From RGIG1959 sp964564305 (lineage in GTDB: Bacteria > Bacillota > Clostridia > Oscillospirales > Acutalibacteraceae): 21,859 bases of DNA. Below the pieces are notes generated by a model. It made no database searches. It saw only the letters and a list, made by a program, of their open reading frames with translations, and was not told the DNA's origin. Where the stretch lies: positions 1 to 21,859 of the forward strand of contig CAZMAM010000025.1 of assembly GCA_964564305.1 (NCBI GenBank), in the 5' to 3' direction. A program made the position numbers and the translations under genes. This document shows positions 1-6,641 of this stretch, in pieces. The first letter of the stretch is position 1. Each line of letters opens with the position of its first letter.

Positions 1-128
1 CTATGATGTAACGCCACTTTAGGCAATGCCTATTGGGGTTAAAGGTCGGAGATGACGCCGTCAGGCGCAAGTCGCTACCACGACTGGGCAGTTACAAGCC
101 CATTCCCTTTAGGGAATGGGTAGTTGAC
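1..128 (+). mobile_element. Right end of an IS200/IS605-type element (probable TnpB omega-RNA 3' part)
   Basis: This segment looks like the non-coding right end of an IS200/IS605 or IS1341-type element whose transposase and tnpB genes would lie left of the window. Seen: a stretch reading GCTACCACGACTGGGCAG, a perfect 9-bp hairpin (99–107 with 112–120, loop TTTA) and then TAGTTGAC, with TTGAC at 124–128. TGGGC at 85–89 can also pair with GCCCA at 98–102, giving a competing or pseudoknot structure. Known of the family: right ends carry a subterminal hairpin read by the TnpA Y1 transposase and end at a pentanucleotide such as TTGAC, and the transcript of this end forms the scaffold of the TnpB guide RNA. 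One frame reads six codons and stops at 20–22, which might be the end of tnpB but is too short to confirm. The assignment rests on remembered family patterns. Confidence 0.72.
99..120 (+). repeat. Subterminal hairpin of the IS605-like right end
   Basis: A perfect 9-bp inverted repeat (CCCATTCCC and GGGAATGGG) surrounds a TTTA loop. It sits four bases before the TTGAC that would be the right cleavage site, matching the place of the imperfect palindrome bound by Y1 (HUH) transposases of this family. There is no following T-run, so it does not look like a terminator. Confidence 0.75.
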
Positions 129-220
129 CAATTGAAACGCAGCACTTTTTCAAACCACTATTGCATTTACTTTGACGATTAACCTGAGGAAATTTTTGTC
201 GATTTTTTTCGCAGAAAATA

Positions 221-249
221 TTGCATTTTGCCCTTTTCGGGTGTATAAT
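221..249 (+). promoter_or_regulatory. Sigma-A-type promoter of the S10 operon
   Basis: TTGCAT at 221–226 and a perfect TATAAT at 244–249 are separated by 17 bp, the optimal spacing. Transcription should start near 256. It is the best promoter match upstream of rpsJ and lies 93 bp beyond the end of the IS605-like element, so the insertion appears to have left it intact. The -35 matches the consensus only in its first three bases. Confidence 0.72.
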
Positions 250-256
250 GCCAAAG

Positions 257-634
257 CACGCGTAAAAACGGGGTGAGTTATGCCCGCATTTACGCGAAAG
301 CAGACTGCACGATATGCGTTGAAGCGGGAGGTTGCGGCTTTGTCTTGGGGCAAGCCGGTTTTTCCGTGGAGTATGTCCGATTTTAAACCGGGCGAACAAA
401 AACACTGCAATCACGTCAGGGAAGAACCTGAATACGGCGCTTCCTTGCTGGGATTCTCTTTGAATTGGCGGCGGCGTGAGACAGCAGGGCGTTGGATGGC
501 ACCGGAAGCATAAGGGAAACCTCGGTATTTCCTTTTCCCGAAATTTCCGGTTTTTTCCGGGAAACGGAAGAAACACCCGGCAGGGTGTACCAAATCGGCG
601 TCGCCCGCCAATATTTAAGGAGGCGTTTTAGAAA
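257..634 (+). other. Long 5' leader of the S10 operon
   Basis: About 380 nt separate the predicted transcription start from rpsJ, and no convincing gene is seen. Two hairpins lie near its end: TTTCCCG 534–540 with CGGGAAA 558–564, and ACACCC 573–578 with GGGTGT 583–588 (loop GGCA). Leaders of S10 operons in other bacteria can bind a ribosomal protein such as L4 for autoregulation; that role here is inference only. The rpsJ ribosome binding site AAGGAGG is at 617–623. A 77-codon reading frame at 280–513 has a weak GGGGTGAG upstream and no recognisable protein features. Confidence 0.45.
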
Positions 635-946
635 ATGGCAGTCAAAGAAAAAATCCGTATTCGCATCAAAGGGTATGATCACCGCTTGGTGGATCAGGCG
701 GCGGAAAGAATTGTGGAAACCGCCCGCCGCACGGGCGCCCGCGTTTCCGGGCCGGTTCCGCTGCCTACCCAGAAGGAAATCGTGACCATTCTGCGCGCGG
801 TACACAAGTACAAAGATTCCCGTGAACAGTTTGAAACGCGTATCCATAAGCGTTTAATCGATATCCTTCGTCCGTCCAATAAGACCGTTGAGGCCCTGAT
901 GGGGCTTGAACTCCCCGCCGGAGTGGAAATCGAGATCAAACTGTAA
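635..946 (+). CDS. rpsJ: 30S ribosomal protein S10
   Basis: S10 is a component of the 30S head and, as NusE, also joins the transcription antitermination complex with NusB. The 103-residue product has the usual family length. Hallmarks seen are an IRIRIKGYDH-like N-terminus, the GPVPLPTQKE loop, and the EQFETRIHKRLIDI stretch followed by a PAGVEIEIKL C-terminus. AAGGAGG at 617–623 supports the ATG at 635. It is the first gene of the S10 operon, read from the promoter at 221–249. A 203-bp structured gap separates it from rplC, much longer than other gaps in the cluster. Confidence 0.98.
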   Translation: MAVKEKIRIRIKGYDHRLVDQAAERIVETARRTGARVSGPVPLPTQKEIVTILRAVHKYKDSREQFETRIHKRLIDILRPSNKTVEALMGLELPAGVEIEIKL

Positions 947-1149
947 ATGCATCGCTTGAGGGTAAGCGTTTGATCGTCCGCTTTTCGCCGAAATAAGCCA
1001 TATTTCAAAAAACGGGCAGGGCGCGGCATGCCGCGCAACACCCATTTTGGCGCATCGGCGAAAGGCTTTTTCGGGCAGATTTCCGTTTCGCGAGGTCATG
1101 TTGACGGTTTTCCGTCAACCAATAACCCGTAGTAAGGAGGAAACCATAC
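947..1149 (+). other. Structured intergenic region rpsJ–rplC with terminator-like stem
   Basis: This 203-bp gap holds three inverted repeats. A 12-bp stem (980–991 with 1055–1066, one G-T pair) is followed by TTTTT at 1067–1071, as in an intrinsic terminator but with a 63-nt loop. Inside the loop is a perfect 16-nt palindrome at 1021–1036. Further on, an 8-bp hairpin with a TTTT loop spans 1100–1119, ending 14 bases before the rplC ribosome binding site at 1134–1140. The arrangement suggests an attenuator or a ribosomal-protein-binding site controlling rplC and downstream genes, or an RNA processing site. This is inference from base pairing only. Confidence 0.45.
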
Positions 1150-1785
1150 ATGAAGAAAGGCATTATCGGCAGAAAAGTCGGTATGACACAGCTTTTTGAC
1201 GAAAAAGGCAAAGTGGTGCCGGTAACGGTGATCGAAGCGGGCCCGTGCGTGGTTGTGCAGAAGAAAACCGTGGAAAACGACGGATATGCCGCCGTGCAGA
1301 TGGGGTTTGGAGATGTTTCCCCAAAGCATGTCAACAAGCCCATGAAAGGGCATTTCGAAAAGGCGGATGTGGCGCCGAAGAAGACTTTAAGAGAATTTCG
1401 CCTGGAAGATTGCGCGGCGCTGAATATCGGCGATATTATCAAAGCGGATACATTTGCGGCGGGCGATAAGGTGGATGTGGTCGGCACCGGAAAGGGCAAA
1501 GGATATGCCGGCGCGATCAAGCGCTGGAATTTCCGCCGTTTGCGTGAATCGCACGGTACCGGTCCGGTTGCCCGTCATGCCGGATCGCTGGGCGCGTGTT
1601 CCTCGCCTTCCCGCGTATTTAAGGGAACCAAAGCGGCCGGCCATCTGGGCTGCGAGCGGGTCACCGTTCAAAACCTTGAAGTGGTCAAGGTGGACGCGGA
1701 AAATAACCTGATTGCCGTGCGCGGCGCCGTTCCCGGCCCGCGCAAGGGCATTGTGGTGCTTTCCGATACCGTCAAAAAGGCGTAA
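1150..1785 (+). CDS. rplC: 50S ribosomal protein L3
   Basis: L3 is an early-assembling 23S rRNA binding protein near the peptidyl transferase centre. The product has 211 residues, normal for bacterial L3. It begins MKKGIIGRKVGMTQLFDEKG, a near-diagnostic start, and has the loop SHGTGPVARHAGSLG followed by SRVFKGTKAAGHLG, which reaches toward the catalytic centre. The residue after GSLG is Ala, so the glutamine methylated by PrmB in E. coli is absent; this is inferred from alignment by eye. AAGGAGG at 1134–1140 sits nine bases before the start. rplD follows after 18 bp. Confidence 0.98.
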   Translation: MKKGIIGRKVGMTQLFDEKGKVVPVTVIEAGPCVVVQKKTVENDGYAAVQMGFGDVSPKHVNKPMKGHFEKADVAPKKTLREFRLEDCAALNIGDIIKADTFAAGDKVDVVGTGKGKGYAGAIKRWNFRRLRESHGTGPVARHAGSLGACSSPSRVFKGTKAAGHLGCERVTVQNLEVVKVDAENNLIAVRGAVPGPRKGIVVLSDTVKKA

Positions 1786-1803
1786 GTAAGGAGGACACTG
1801 GAT

Positions 1804-2427
1804 ATGCCGAATGTTTCCGTTTACGATATGACCGGCAAACAGACCGGTTCAATGGAACTGTCCGATGAGGTGTTCGGGATTACTCCGAACCGCACGGTTC
1901 TGCACAGCGCGGTTGTCAATTACCTTGCCAATCAGCGGCAGGGTACCCAATCCACCCGTACCCGTTCCGAGGTGCGCGGCGGCGGAAAGAAGCCGTGGAG
2001 GCAAAAGGGAACCGGTCACGCAAGGCAGGGCTCCATTCGGGCTCCGCAATGGACGCACGGCGGCATTGCGCTGGGTCCGAAGCCCCGTGATTACCGGTAT
2101 GCGCTGCCCAAAAAAGTCAGGCGCCTCGCCATGAAATCTGCGCTTTCCTCCAAGGCGGCGGAAAGCGAACTGCTGGTGCTGGAATCGCTGGATTTGCCCG
2201 AGATTAAAACCAAAACAATGGTTGGGCTGCTTCACGCTTTGCAGGCGGATAAGAAAGTTCTTCTGGTAACGGCGCAAAAAGACGGGAATGCATACCTGTC
2301 CGCCCGCAATATTCCCGGTGTAAAGGTTTCGCCGGTGAACGCGCTGAATGTTTATGACATCTTAAACGCGGATAAGCTGATTGTCGTCAAGGACGCCGCG
2401 CAAAAAATCGAGGAGGTATACAGATAA
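1804..2427 (+). CDS. rplD: 50S ribosomal protein L4
   Basis: L4 binds 23S rRNA and lines the peptide exit tunnel with an extended loop. In E. coli it also represses its own operon. The 207-residue protein has the family length, with the basic tunnel loop RTRSEVRGGGKKPWRQKGTG followed by ARQGSIRAPQWTHGGIALGP. The C-terminal part (LLVTAQKDGNAYLSARNIPG, then VYDILNADKLIVVKDA) matches the globular domain. A ribosome binding site lies shortly before ATG 1804. The TAA stop shares one base with the rplW start (TAATG), implying translational coupling. Confidence 0.98.
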   Translation: MPNVSVYDMTGKQTGSMELSDEVFGITPNRTVLHSAVVNYLANQRQGTQSTRTRSEVRGGGKKPWRQKGTGHARQGSIRAPQWTHGGIALGPKPRDYRYALPKKVRRLAMKSALSSKAAESELLVLESLDLPEIKTKTMVGLLHALQADKKVLLVTAQKDGNAYLSARNIPGVKVSPVNALNVYDILNADKLIVVKDAAQKIEEVYR

Positions 2428-2717
2428 TGGATCCCCGCGATATTATCTTAGCGCCGGTGGTGACCGAAAAATCCACTTCCATGCTGCCCATGAAAAAGTA
2501 TACGTTCCGGGTGGCGAAAGGCGCCAATAAAATTCAGATTGCTTCGGCCGTGGAATCCATTTTCGGCGTGAAAGTGGAAAAAGTGAATACCGTCTCCATG
2601 AAAGGCGCCAAGCGCCGCATGGGCCGGTATGAAGGTTACCGCCCCGATTGGAAGAAAGCGATTGTCACCCTGACCGCCGATTCCAAAACTATCGAATTCT
2701 TCGACGGCATGGCGTAA
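2427..2717 (+). CDS. rplW: 50S ribosomal protein L23
   Basis: L23 sits at the mouth of the exit tunnel and is the docking point for trigger factor and the signal recognition particle. The 96-residue product has the usual bacterial length and shows PRDIILAPVVTEKST at the start and the YTFRVAKGANKIQIASAVE segment with FGVKVEKVNT. The start ATG overlaps the last base of rplD, and its ribosome binding site (GAGGAGG) lies inside the end of rplD. The 87-bp gap to rplB is GC-rich with no clear terminator. Confidence 0.98.
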   Translation: MDPRDIILAPVVTEKSTSMLPMKKYTFRVAKGANKIQIASAVESIFGVKVEKVNTVSMKGAKRRMGRYEGYRPDWKKAIVTLTADSKTIEFFDGMA

Positions 2718-2804
2718 CCCGCCGCCGCAGGCACCGTGCGGGGTAACCGCCCGAAATTCGGAATTATCCCGCCAAGCCTTTGAACAGGAGAGTGAACAAA
2801 AGAA

Positions 2805-3638
2805 ATGCCAACGATAAGTTATAAACCGACCACTCCCGGCAGACGGGACATGACCACGCTGGACAACAGCGCGCTGTCGAAGACCGGTCCGGAAAAAAGT
2901 TTGCTGGCGCCCAAAGCGAAGAAGGCCGGGCGCAACAGCTACGGACGCATCACCGTGCGGCATCGCGGGGGCGGAAACCGCCAAAAGTACCGCATTATCG
3001 ATTTTAAGCGCAACAAGCCGGACATGCCGGCAACGGTGCTTACGCTGGAATACGATCCCAACCGCTCCGCGAATATCGCGCTGGTACAGTACGAGGACGG
3101 GGAAAAGCGATATGTGATTGCGCCCGTGGGGATGAAAGTCGGCGACCGGATTGAATCCGGCGCGGCGGCGGATATTAAGCCGGGAAACGCGTTGCCGCTT
3201 CAGAACATCCCCACCGGAACCTTTATCCACAATGTGGAACTGTACCCGGGCAAAGGAGCCCAGCTGGCGCGCAGCGCGGGCGTGATGGCGCAGTTGATGG
3301 GCAAGGAAAACAATATGGCTCTGGTTCGCCTGCCCTCCGGCGAAATGCGCAACATTCCGCTCAATTGCATGGCGACGGTTGGCCAGGTGGGCAATGTTGA
3401 TTACGAAAACGTCAAGCTGGGCAAGGCGGGCAGACGCCGTCATATGGGCTGGCGTCCGGCGGTGCGCGGCTCGGTTATGAATCCGTGCGATCACCCGCAC
3501 GGCGGCGGCGAAGGCAAAGCCCCGATCGGGCGGCCCGGTCCGGTTACCCCGTGGGGCAAGCCGGCCTTGGGTTACAAGACAAGAAAGTCGCATAACCGTT
3601 CGGATAAGTTCATTGTCAAGCGCCGCGGCGGCAAGTAA
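2805..3638 (+). CDS. rplB: 50S ribosomal protein L2
   Basis: L2 is essential for subunit association and supports peptidyl transferase activity. The protein has 277 residues, as expected. It shows KPTTPGRRDMT near the start, the RHRGGGNRQKYR and DFKRNK segments of the RNA-binding domain, and the C-terminal NPCDHPHGGGEGKAPIGRPG loop, whose histidine is the conserved residue near the catalytic centre. AGGAG upstream lies about 14 bases from ATG 2805, longer than usual here; no better in-frame start is visible and the MPTISYKPTTPGRR sequence fits the family. Confidence 0.98.
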   Translation: MPTISYKPTTPGRRDMTTLDNSALSKTGPEKSLLAPKAKKAGRNSYGRITVRHRGGGNRQKYRIIDFKRNKPDMPATVLTLEYDPNRSANIALVQYEDGEKRYVIAPVGMKVGDRIESGAAADIKPGNALPLQNIPTGTFIHNVELYPGKGAQLARSAGVMAQLMGKENNMALVRLPSGEMRNIPLNCMATVGQVGNVDYENVKLGKAGRRRHMGWRPAVRGSVMNPCDHPHGGGEGKAPIGRPGPVTPWGKPALGYKTRKSHNRSDKFIVKRRGGK

Positions 3639-3659
3639 GCGAAAGGAGATTCGGTATTT

Positions 3660-3932
3660 ATGGGCAGAAGCGTAAAGAAGGGTCCTTTCGTGCAGCCGGT
3701 GCTGTTGCAGAGGATTCAGGAAATGAACGCGTCCGGTGAAAAGCGTATTTTGAAAACATGGAGCCGCAGTTCCACGATTTTCCCGGATTTTGTCGGCCAC
3801 ACCATCGCGGTGCACGACGGGCGCAAACATGTGCCGGTGTATATTACCGAGGATATGGTCGGCCATAAGCTGGGCGAATTCGCCCCCACCCGGACTTTCC
3901 GCGGCCACAGCGGCTCGAAGAGTTCCAAGTAA
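3660..3932 (+). CDS. rpsS: 30S ribosomal protein S19
   Basis: S19 lies in the 30S head next to S13 and contacts tRNA in the A site. The 90-residue product has the family length. It begins MGRSVKKGPFVQP and contains KTWSRSSTIFPDFVGHTIAVHDGRKHVPVYITEDMVGHKLGEFAPTRTF-type features in the expected order. AAAGGAG lies just upstream, 21 bp after the end of rplB. It is followed by rplV after 30 bp, as in the standard S10 operon order. Confidence 0.98.
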   Translation: MGRSVKKGPFVQPVLLQRIQEMNASGEKRILKTWSRSSTIFPDFVGHTIAVHDGRKHVPVYITEDMVGHKLGEFAPTRTFRGHSGSKSSK

Positions 3933-3962
3933 GCGGTTTATTGGGAAAGGAGAGACATCGGT

Positions 3963-4298
3963 ATGGAAGCAAGGGCGCAGGCAACCTATGTGCGGATCTC
4001 GCCCCGCAAAGTTAAGATCGTTCTCGACCTCATCCGCAGCAAACCGCTTGATGAGGCGCTGGCGATTGCGCATTACACCCCCAAATCGGCGGCGGAGCCA
4101 ATCGAAAAGCTGTTAAAATCCGCCGCGGCGAATGCGGAGAACAATTTCGATATGAGCGCAAAAGATTTGGTGGTATCCGAATGTTATGTCAACCCGGGGC
4201 CCACGCTCAAGCGTATCCGCCCCAGAGCGCAGGGACGTGCGTACCGCATCAACAAGAGAACGTCGCATATCACCGTTGTGCTTAAAGAGGCCGAATAA
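3963..4298 (+). CDS. rplV: 50S ribosomal protein L22
   Basis: L22 binds all domains of 23S rRNA and lines the exit tunnel with a beta-hairpin; mutations in that hairpin can give macrolide resistance in other bacteria. The product has 111 residues, as expected. It shows the YVRISPRKVKIVLDLIR start, the AAANAENNFDMSAKDLVV helix and the hairpin region LKRIRPRAQGRAYRINKRTSHITVVL. ATG 3963 follows GGAAAGGAG. The hairpin sequence looks normal, with no insertion visible. Confidence 0.98.
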   Translation: MEARAQATYVRISPRKVKIVLDLIRSKPLDEALAIAHYTPKSAAEPIEKLLKSAAANAENNFDMSAKDLVVSECYVNPGPTLKRIRPRAQGRAYRINKRTSHITVVLKEAE

Positions 4299-4315
4299 GC
4301 GAAGGAGGACAGATT

Positions 4316-4969
4316 ATGGGTCAGAAAGTTAATCCGCACGGCCTGCGTGTCGGCATTATCAAGGGCTGGGATTCCCGCTGGTTTGTCAAAGACAGCGAAT
4401 TCGGCGACGTATTGGTATCCGATTACAATCTGCGTCGGTTTTTAAAGAAGACGCTGTACGGCGCGGGTGTTCCGCGCATCGAAATTGAGCGGGACGCTTC
4501 CCGTGTGCGGGTGAACATTCATTGCGCCAAGCCCGGTATTGTTATCGGAAAAGGCGGCGCGGATATTGAAAAATTGCGCGTGCAATGCGAAAAAATGTTG
4601 GGCAAGCCGGTGCACATCAACATTATCGAAATCAAGAATCCGGATCTCAACGCGCAGTTGGTCGCGGAGAACATTGCCCAGCAGCTGGAAAAGCGCACAT
4701 CTTTCCGCCGCGCGATGAAACAGGCGATCGGCAGGGCGATGAAACTGGGTGCGAAGGGCATTAAAACTCAGGTTTCCGGCCGTTTGGGCGGGGCTGAAAT
4801 TGCCAGAACCGAACAGTATCACGAGGGCACCATTCCGCTGCAGACGCTGCGCGCGGATATCGATTACGGGTTTGCGGAAGCCAATACCACCTATGGTCGC
4901 ATCGGCGTAAAAACGTGGATTTATCGCGGAGAAGTGCTCGCCGGTCGAAGGGAAGGAGGTCGGCGCTGA
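4316..4969 (+). CDS. rpsC: 30S ribosomal protein S3
   Basis: S3 forms the mRNA entry channel with S4 and S5 and has helicase activity with them. The 217-residue product starts MGQKVNPHGLRVGIIKGWDS and contains the KH-domain motif VIGKGGADIEKL, then the C-terminal domain with RTEQYHEGTIPLQTLRADID and GVKTWIYRGEV. The final codons (REGGRR) are also the ribosome binding site for rplP, since GGAAGGAGG at 4951–4959 encodes part of them. The TGA stop shares one base with the rplP start, a sign of coupled translation. Confidence 0.98.
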   Translation: MGQKVNPHGLRVGIIKGWDSRWFVKDSEFGDVLVSDYNLRRFLKKTLYGAGVPRIEIERDASRVRVNIHCAKPGIVIGKGGADIEKLRVQCEKMLGKPVHINIIEIKNPDLNAQLVAENIAQQLEKRTSFRRAMKQAIGRAMKLGAKGIKTQVSGRLGGAEIARTEQYHEGTIPLQTLRADIDYGFAEANTTYGRIGVKTWIYRGEVLAGRREGGRR

Positions 4970-5397
4970 TGTTGATGCCCAAAAGAGCAAAATACCGCCG
5001 TGTGCAGCGCGGACGCCTCACCGGAAAGGCAACCAGAGGCACCGCCGTCACCTACGGGGAATACGGTTTGCAGGCGCTGGAGCCCGCATGGATTAAATCC
5101 AATCAAATCGAGGCTGCCCGTGTGGCCATGACGCGTTACATCAAGCGCGGCGGGCAGGTTTGGATTAAGATTTTCCCGGATAAGCCCGTCACCGAAAAAC
5201 CCGCGGAGACCCGTATGGGCAAAGGTAAAGGTTCGCCGGAATACTGGGTTGCCGTGGTCAAGCCAGGCCGCGTTTTGTTCGAAATTGCGGGCGTGCCGGA
5301 AGACATTGCCCGGGAAGCGCTGAGGCTTGCGGCGAATAAACTGCCCATCAAGTGCAAATTTATCGCCAAACAGGAACAGGAGAGTGAGCAGGGATGA
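4969..5397 (+). CDS. rplP: 50S ribosomal protein L16
   Basis: L16 helps position tRNA in the A site and organises the 50S subunit late in assembly. The product begins MLMPKRAKYRRVQRGR and has 142 residues, matching the family; the reading frame extends further upstream, but that part lies inside rpsC and lacks family similarity. Other hallmarks are GEYGLQALEPAWIKSNQIEAARVAMTR-type residues, GGQVWIKIFPDKPVTEKP, and RMGKGKGSPEYWVAVVKPG, the loop near the peptidyl transferase centre. AAGGAGG at 4953–4959 lies inside rpsC. The stop overlaps rpmC by 4 bp (ATGA). Confidence 0.98.
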   Translation: MLMPKRAKYRRVQRGRLTGKATRGTAVTYGEYGLQALEPAWIKSNQIEAARVAMTRYIKRGGQVWIKIFPDKPVTEKPAETRMGKGKGSPEYWVAVVKPGRVLFEIAGVPEDIAREALRLAANKLPIKCKFIAKQEQESEQG

Positions 5398-5606
5398 AAA
5401 AGACGGAACTGGAAAAGATCCGTGAACTCAGTCCTTCCGAATTAGACGGACGCCTTGCGGACCTGAAAAAGGAACTGTTTAATCTCCGTTTTCAGCATGC
5501 GATTAACCAGCTGGATAATCCCATGCGGCTTCAGACGGTTAAGAAAGAAATTGCCGTGGTGAAGACTGTTCAGCGTGAAAATGAGCTTAAGGGCGCCAAC
5601 GGCTGA
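5394..5606 (+). CDS. rpmC: 50S ribosomal protein L29
   Basis: L29 is a small two-helix protein beside L23 at the exit tunnel. The 70-residue product reads MKKTELEKIRELSPSELDGR at the start, followed by LADLKKELFNLRFQHAINQL and a second helix, which is the typical L29 pattern. Its ATG overlaps the rplP stop (ATGA), with CAGGAGAG upstream inside rplP. The gene lies between rplP and rpsQ as in most bacteria. The length fits the family. Confidence 0.97.
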   Translation: MKKTELEKIRELSPSELDGRLADLKKELFNLRFQHAINQLDNPMRLQTVKKEIAVVKTVQRENELKGANG

Positions 5607-5623
5607 CGGAAGGAGGAATCGCT

Positions 5624-5881
5624 GTGGACGAACGGAATTTAAGAAAAACGCGGACCGGTATTGTGGTCAGCGATAAGATGCAAAAGACCGTTGTGGTCGC
5701 GATAGAGGACAATGTCCGCCATCCGCTGTACAAAAAAATTGTGAAGCGTACGGTGAAGTTAAAGGCGCACGATGAGGACAATATGTGCCGCGTGGGCGAC
5801 CGTGTTTCGGTGATGGAAACGAGGCCGCTTTCCAAAGACAAGCACTGGCGCGTGGCGGCCATATTGGAAAAAGCGAAATAA
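5624..5881 (+). CDS. rpsQ: 30S ribosomal protein S17
   Basis: S17 is a primary 16S rRNA binding OB-fold protein. The 85-residue product starts at a GTG (5624) after GGAAGGAGG; no nearby ATG fits. It contains RKTRTGIVVSDKMQKTVVVA, the HPLYKKIVKRTVKLKAHDE segment and CRVGDRVSVMETRPLSKDKHWR, which are strong S17 signatures. The gap to rpmC is 17 bp. rplN follows after 30 bp. This gene and the next two use GTG, GTG and TTG starts in succession. Confidence 0.98.
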   Translation: MDERNLRKTRTGIVVSDKMQKTVVVAIEDNVRHPLYKKIVKRTVKLKAHDEDNMCRVGDRVSVMETRPLSKDKHWRVAAILEKAK

Positions 5882-5911
5882 GTCGGTTTTCCTAAAAAAG
5901 GAGGAGTTTTT

Positions 5912-6280
5912 GTGGTACAGCAACAGTCCACCCTGAAGGCAGCCGACAATACGGGCGCAAAGGAGCTTATGACTATCCGTGTGCTGGGAGGATCCGGCAG
6001 GAGATACGCCAATATCGGCGATGTGGTGGTCGCTTCGGTGAAAAAAGCGGCGCCCGGCGGCGTGGTCAAAAAGGGTGAAGTGGTCAAAGCGGTGATTGTG
6101 CGCAGCGTGCGCGGCGTGCGCAGGGATGACGGCACTTACATTCGCTTTGATGAAAACGCCGCGGTGATTATCCGCGACGATAAAAATCCGCGGGGAACCC
6201 GCATTTTCGGGCCGGTGGCAAGAGAACTCAGAGAAAAGGATTACCTGAAAATTCTGAGTCTGGCTCCGGAGGTACTGTGA
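5912..6280 (+). CDS. rplN: 50S ribosomal protein L14
   Basis: L14 lies at the subunit interface, contacts 16S rRNA and is the target of the silencing factor RsfS. The 122-residue product has exactly the usual length. It starts at GTG 5912 after AAAAGGAGGAG and reads MVQQQSTLKAADNTGAKELM, followed by IGDVVVASVKKAAPGGVVKKG, VKAVIVRS and GTRIFGPVARELREKDYLKI, with the family hallmarks in order. The spc-type part of the supercluster conventionally starts at this gene, but no separate promoter is seen before it. Confidence 0.98.
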   Translation: MVQQQSTLKAADNTGAKELMTIRVLGGSGRRYANIGDVVVASVKKAAPGGVVKKGEVVKAVIVRSVRGVRRDDGTYIRFDENAAVIIRDDKNPRGTRIFGPVARELREKDYLKILSLAPEVL

Positions 6281-6293
6281 GGAGGGATCGGAA

Positions 6294-6626
6294 TTGAGTA
6301 ACAAACTGCATGTGAAAAAGGACGATACCGTCCTGATTCTCAGCGGCAACGACAAAGGAAAAAAAGGCAAAGTCCTGGAAGTCAGCCCCAAGGAGGGCAA
6401 AGTCATCGTCGAGGGCCGCAACATAGTTAAAAAGCATGTCAAAGCGCGTCAGATGGGGGATCCGAGCGGCATTATCGAAGCGCCCGGAGCCATTTACGCG
6501 AGCAAGGTTCAAGTCATTTGCCCGAGCTGTCACAAGCCCACCCGTGTGGCGCACAGCGAACAGACGGACGATAACGGTAAAAAGCGTCATGTGCGGGTGT
6601 GCAGGCGCTGCGGCGAAGTCTTATAA
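6294..6626 (+). CDS. rplX: 50S ribosomal protein L24 with zinc-ribbon-like C-terminus
   Basis: L24 initiates 50S assembly and lies near the exit tunnel. The 110-residue product starts at TTG 6294, placed by AGGAGGG just upstream. A KOW motif is seen at about residues 8–30 (KKDDTVLILSGNDKGKKGKV), followed by the NIVKKHVKARQ segment. The C-terminus has CPSC at 76–79 and CRRC at 103–106, a four-cysteine arrangement suggesting a metal site; some bacterial L24 proteins share this. It overlaps neither neighbour, with 13 bp to rplN and 15 bp to rplE. Confidence 0.97.
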   Translation: MSNKLHVKKDDTVLILSGNDKGKKGKVLEVSPKEGKVIVEGRNIVKKHVKARQMGDPSGIIEAPGAIYASKVQVICPSCHKPTRVAHSEQTDDNGKKRHVRVCRRCGEVL

Positions 6627-6641
6627 GGGAGGAATCGCGAA

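Noticed and set aside
280..513. 77-codon frame in the S10 leader
   Set aside because: It has a weak GGGGTGAG before its ATG and begins after the predicted transcription start, but the protein has no family features. Kept only as a possible leader peptide.
2448..4073. 541-codon open frame on the - strand
   Set aside because: It is antisense to rplW, rplB, rpsS and rplV, which are certain. GC-rich codons make long antisense frames without meaning.
4915..4968. Upstream extension of the L16 frame
   Set aside because: It lies inside rpsC; MLMPKRAKYRR at 4969 with its own ribosome binding site is the family start.
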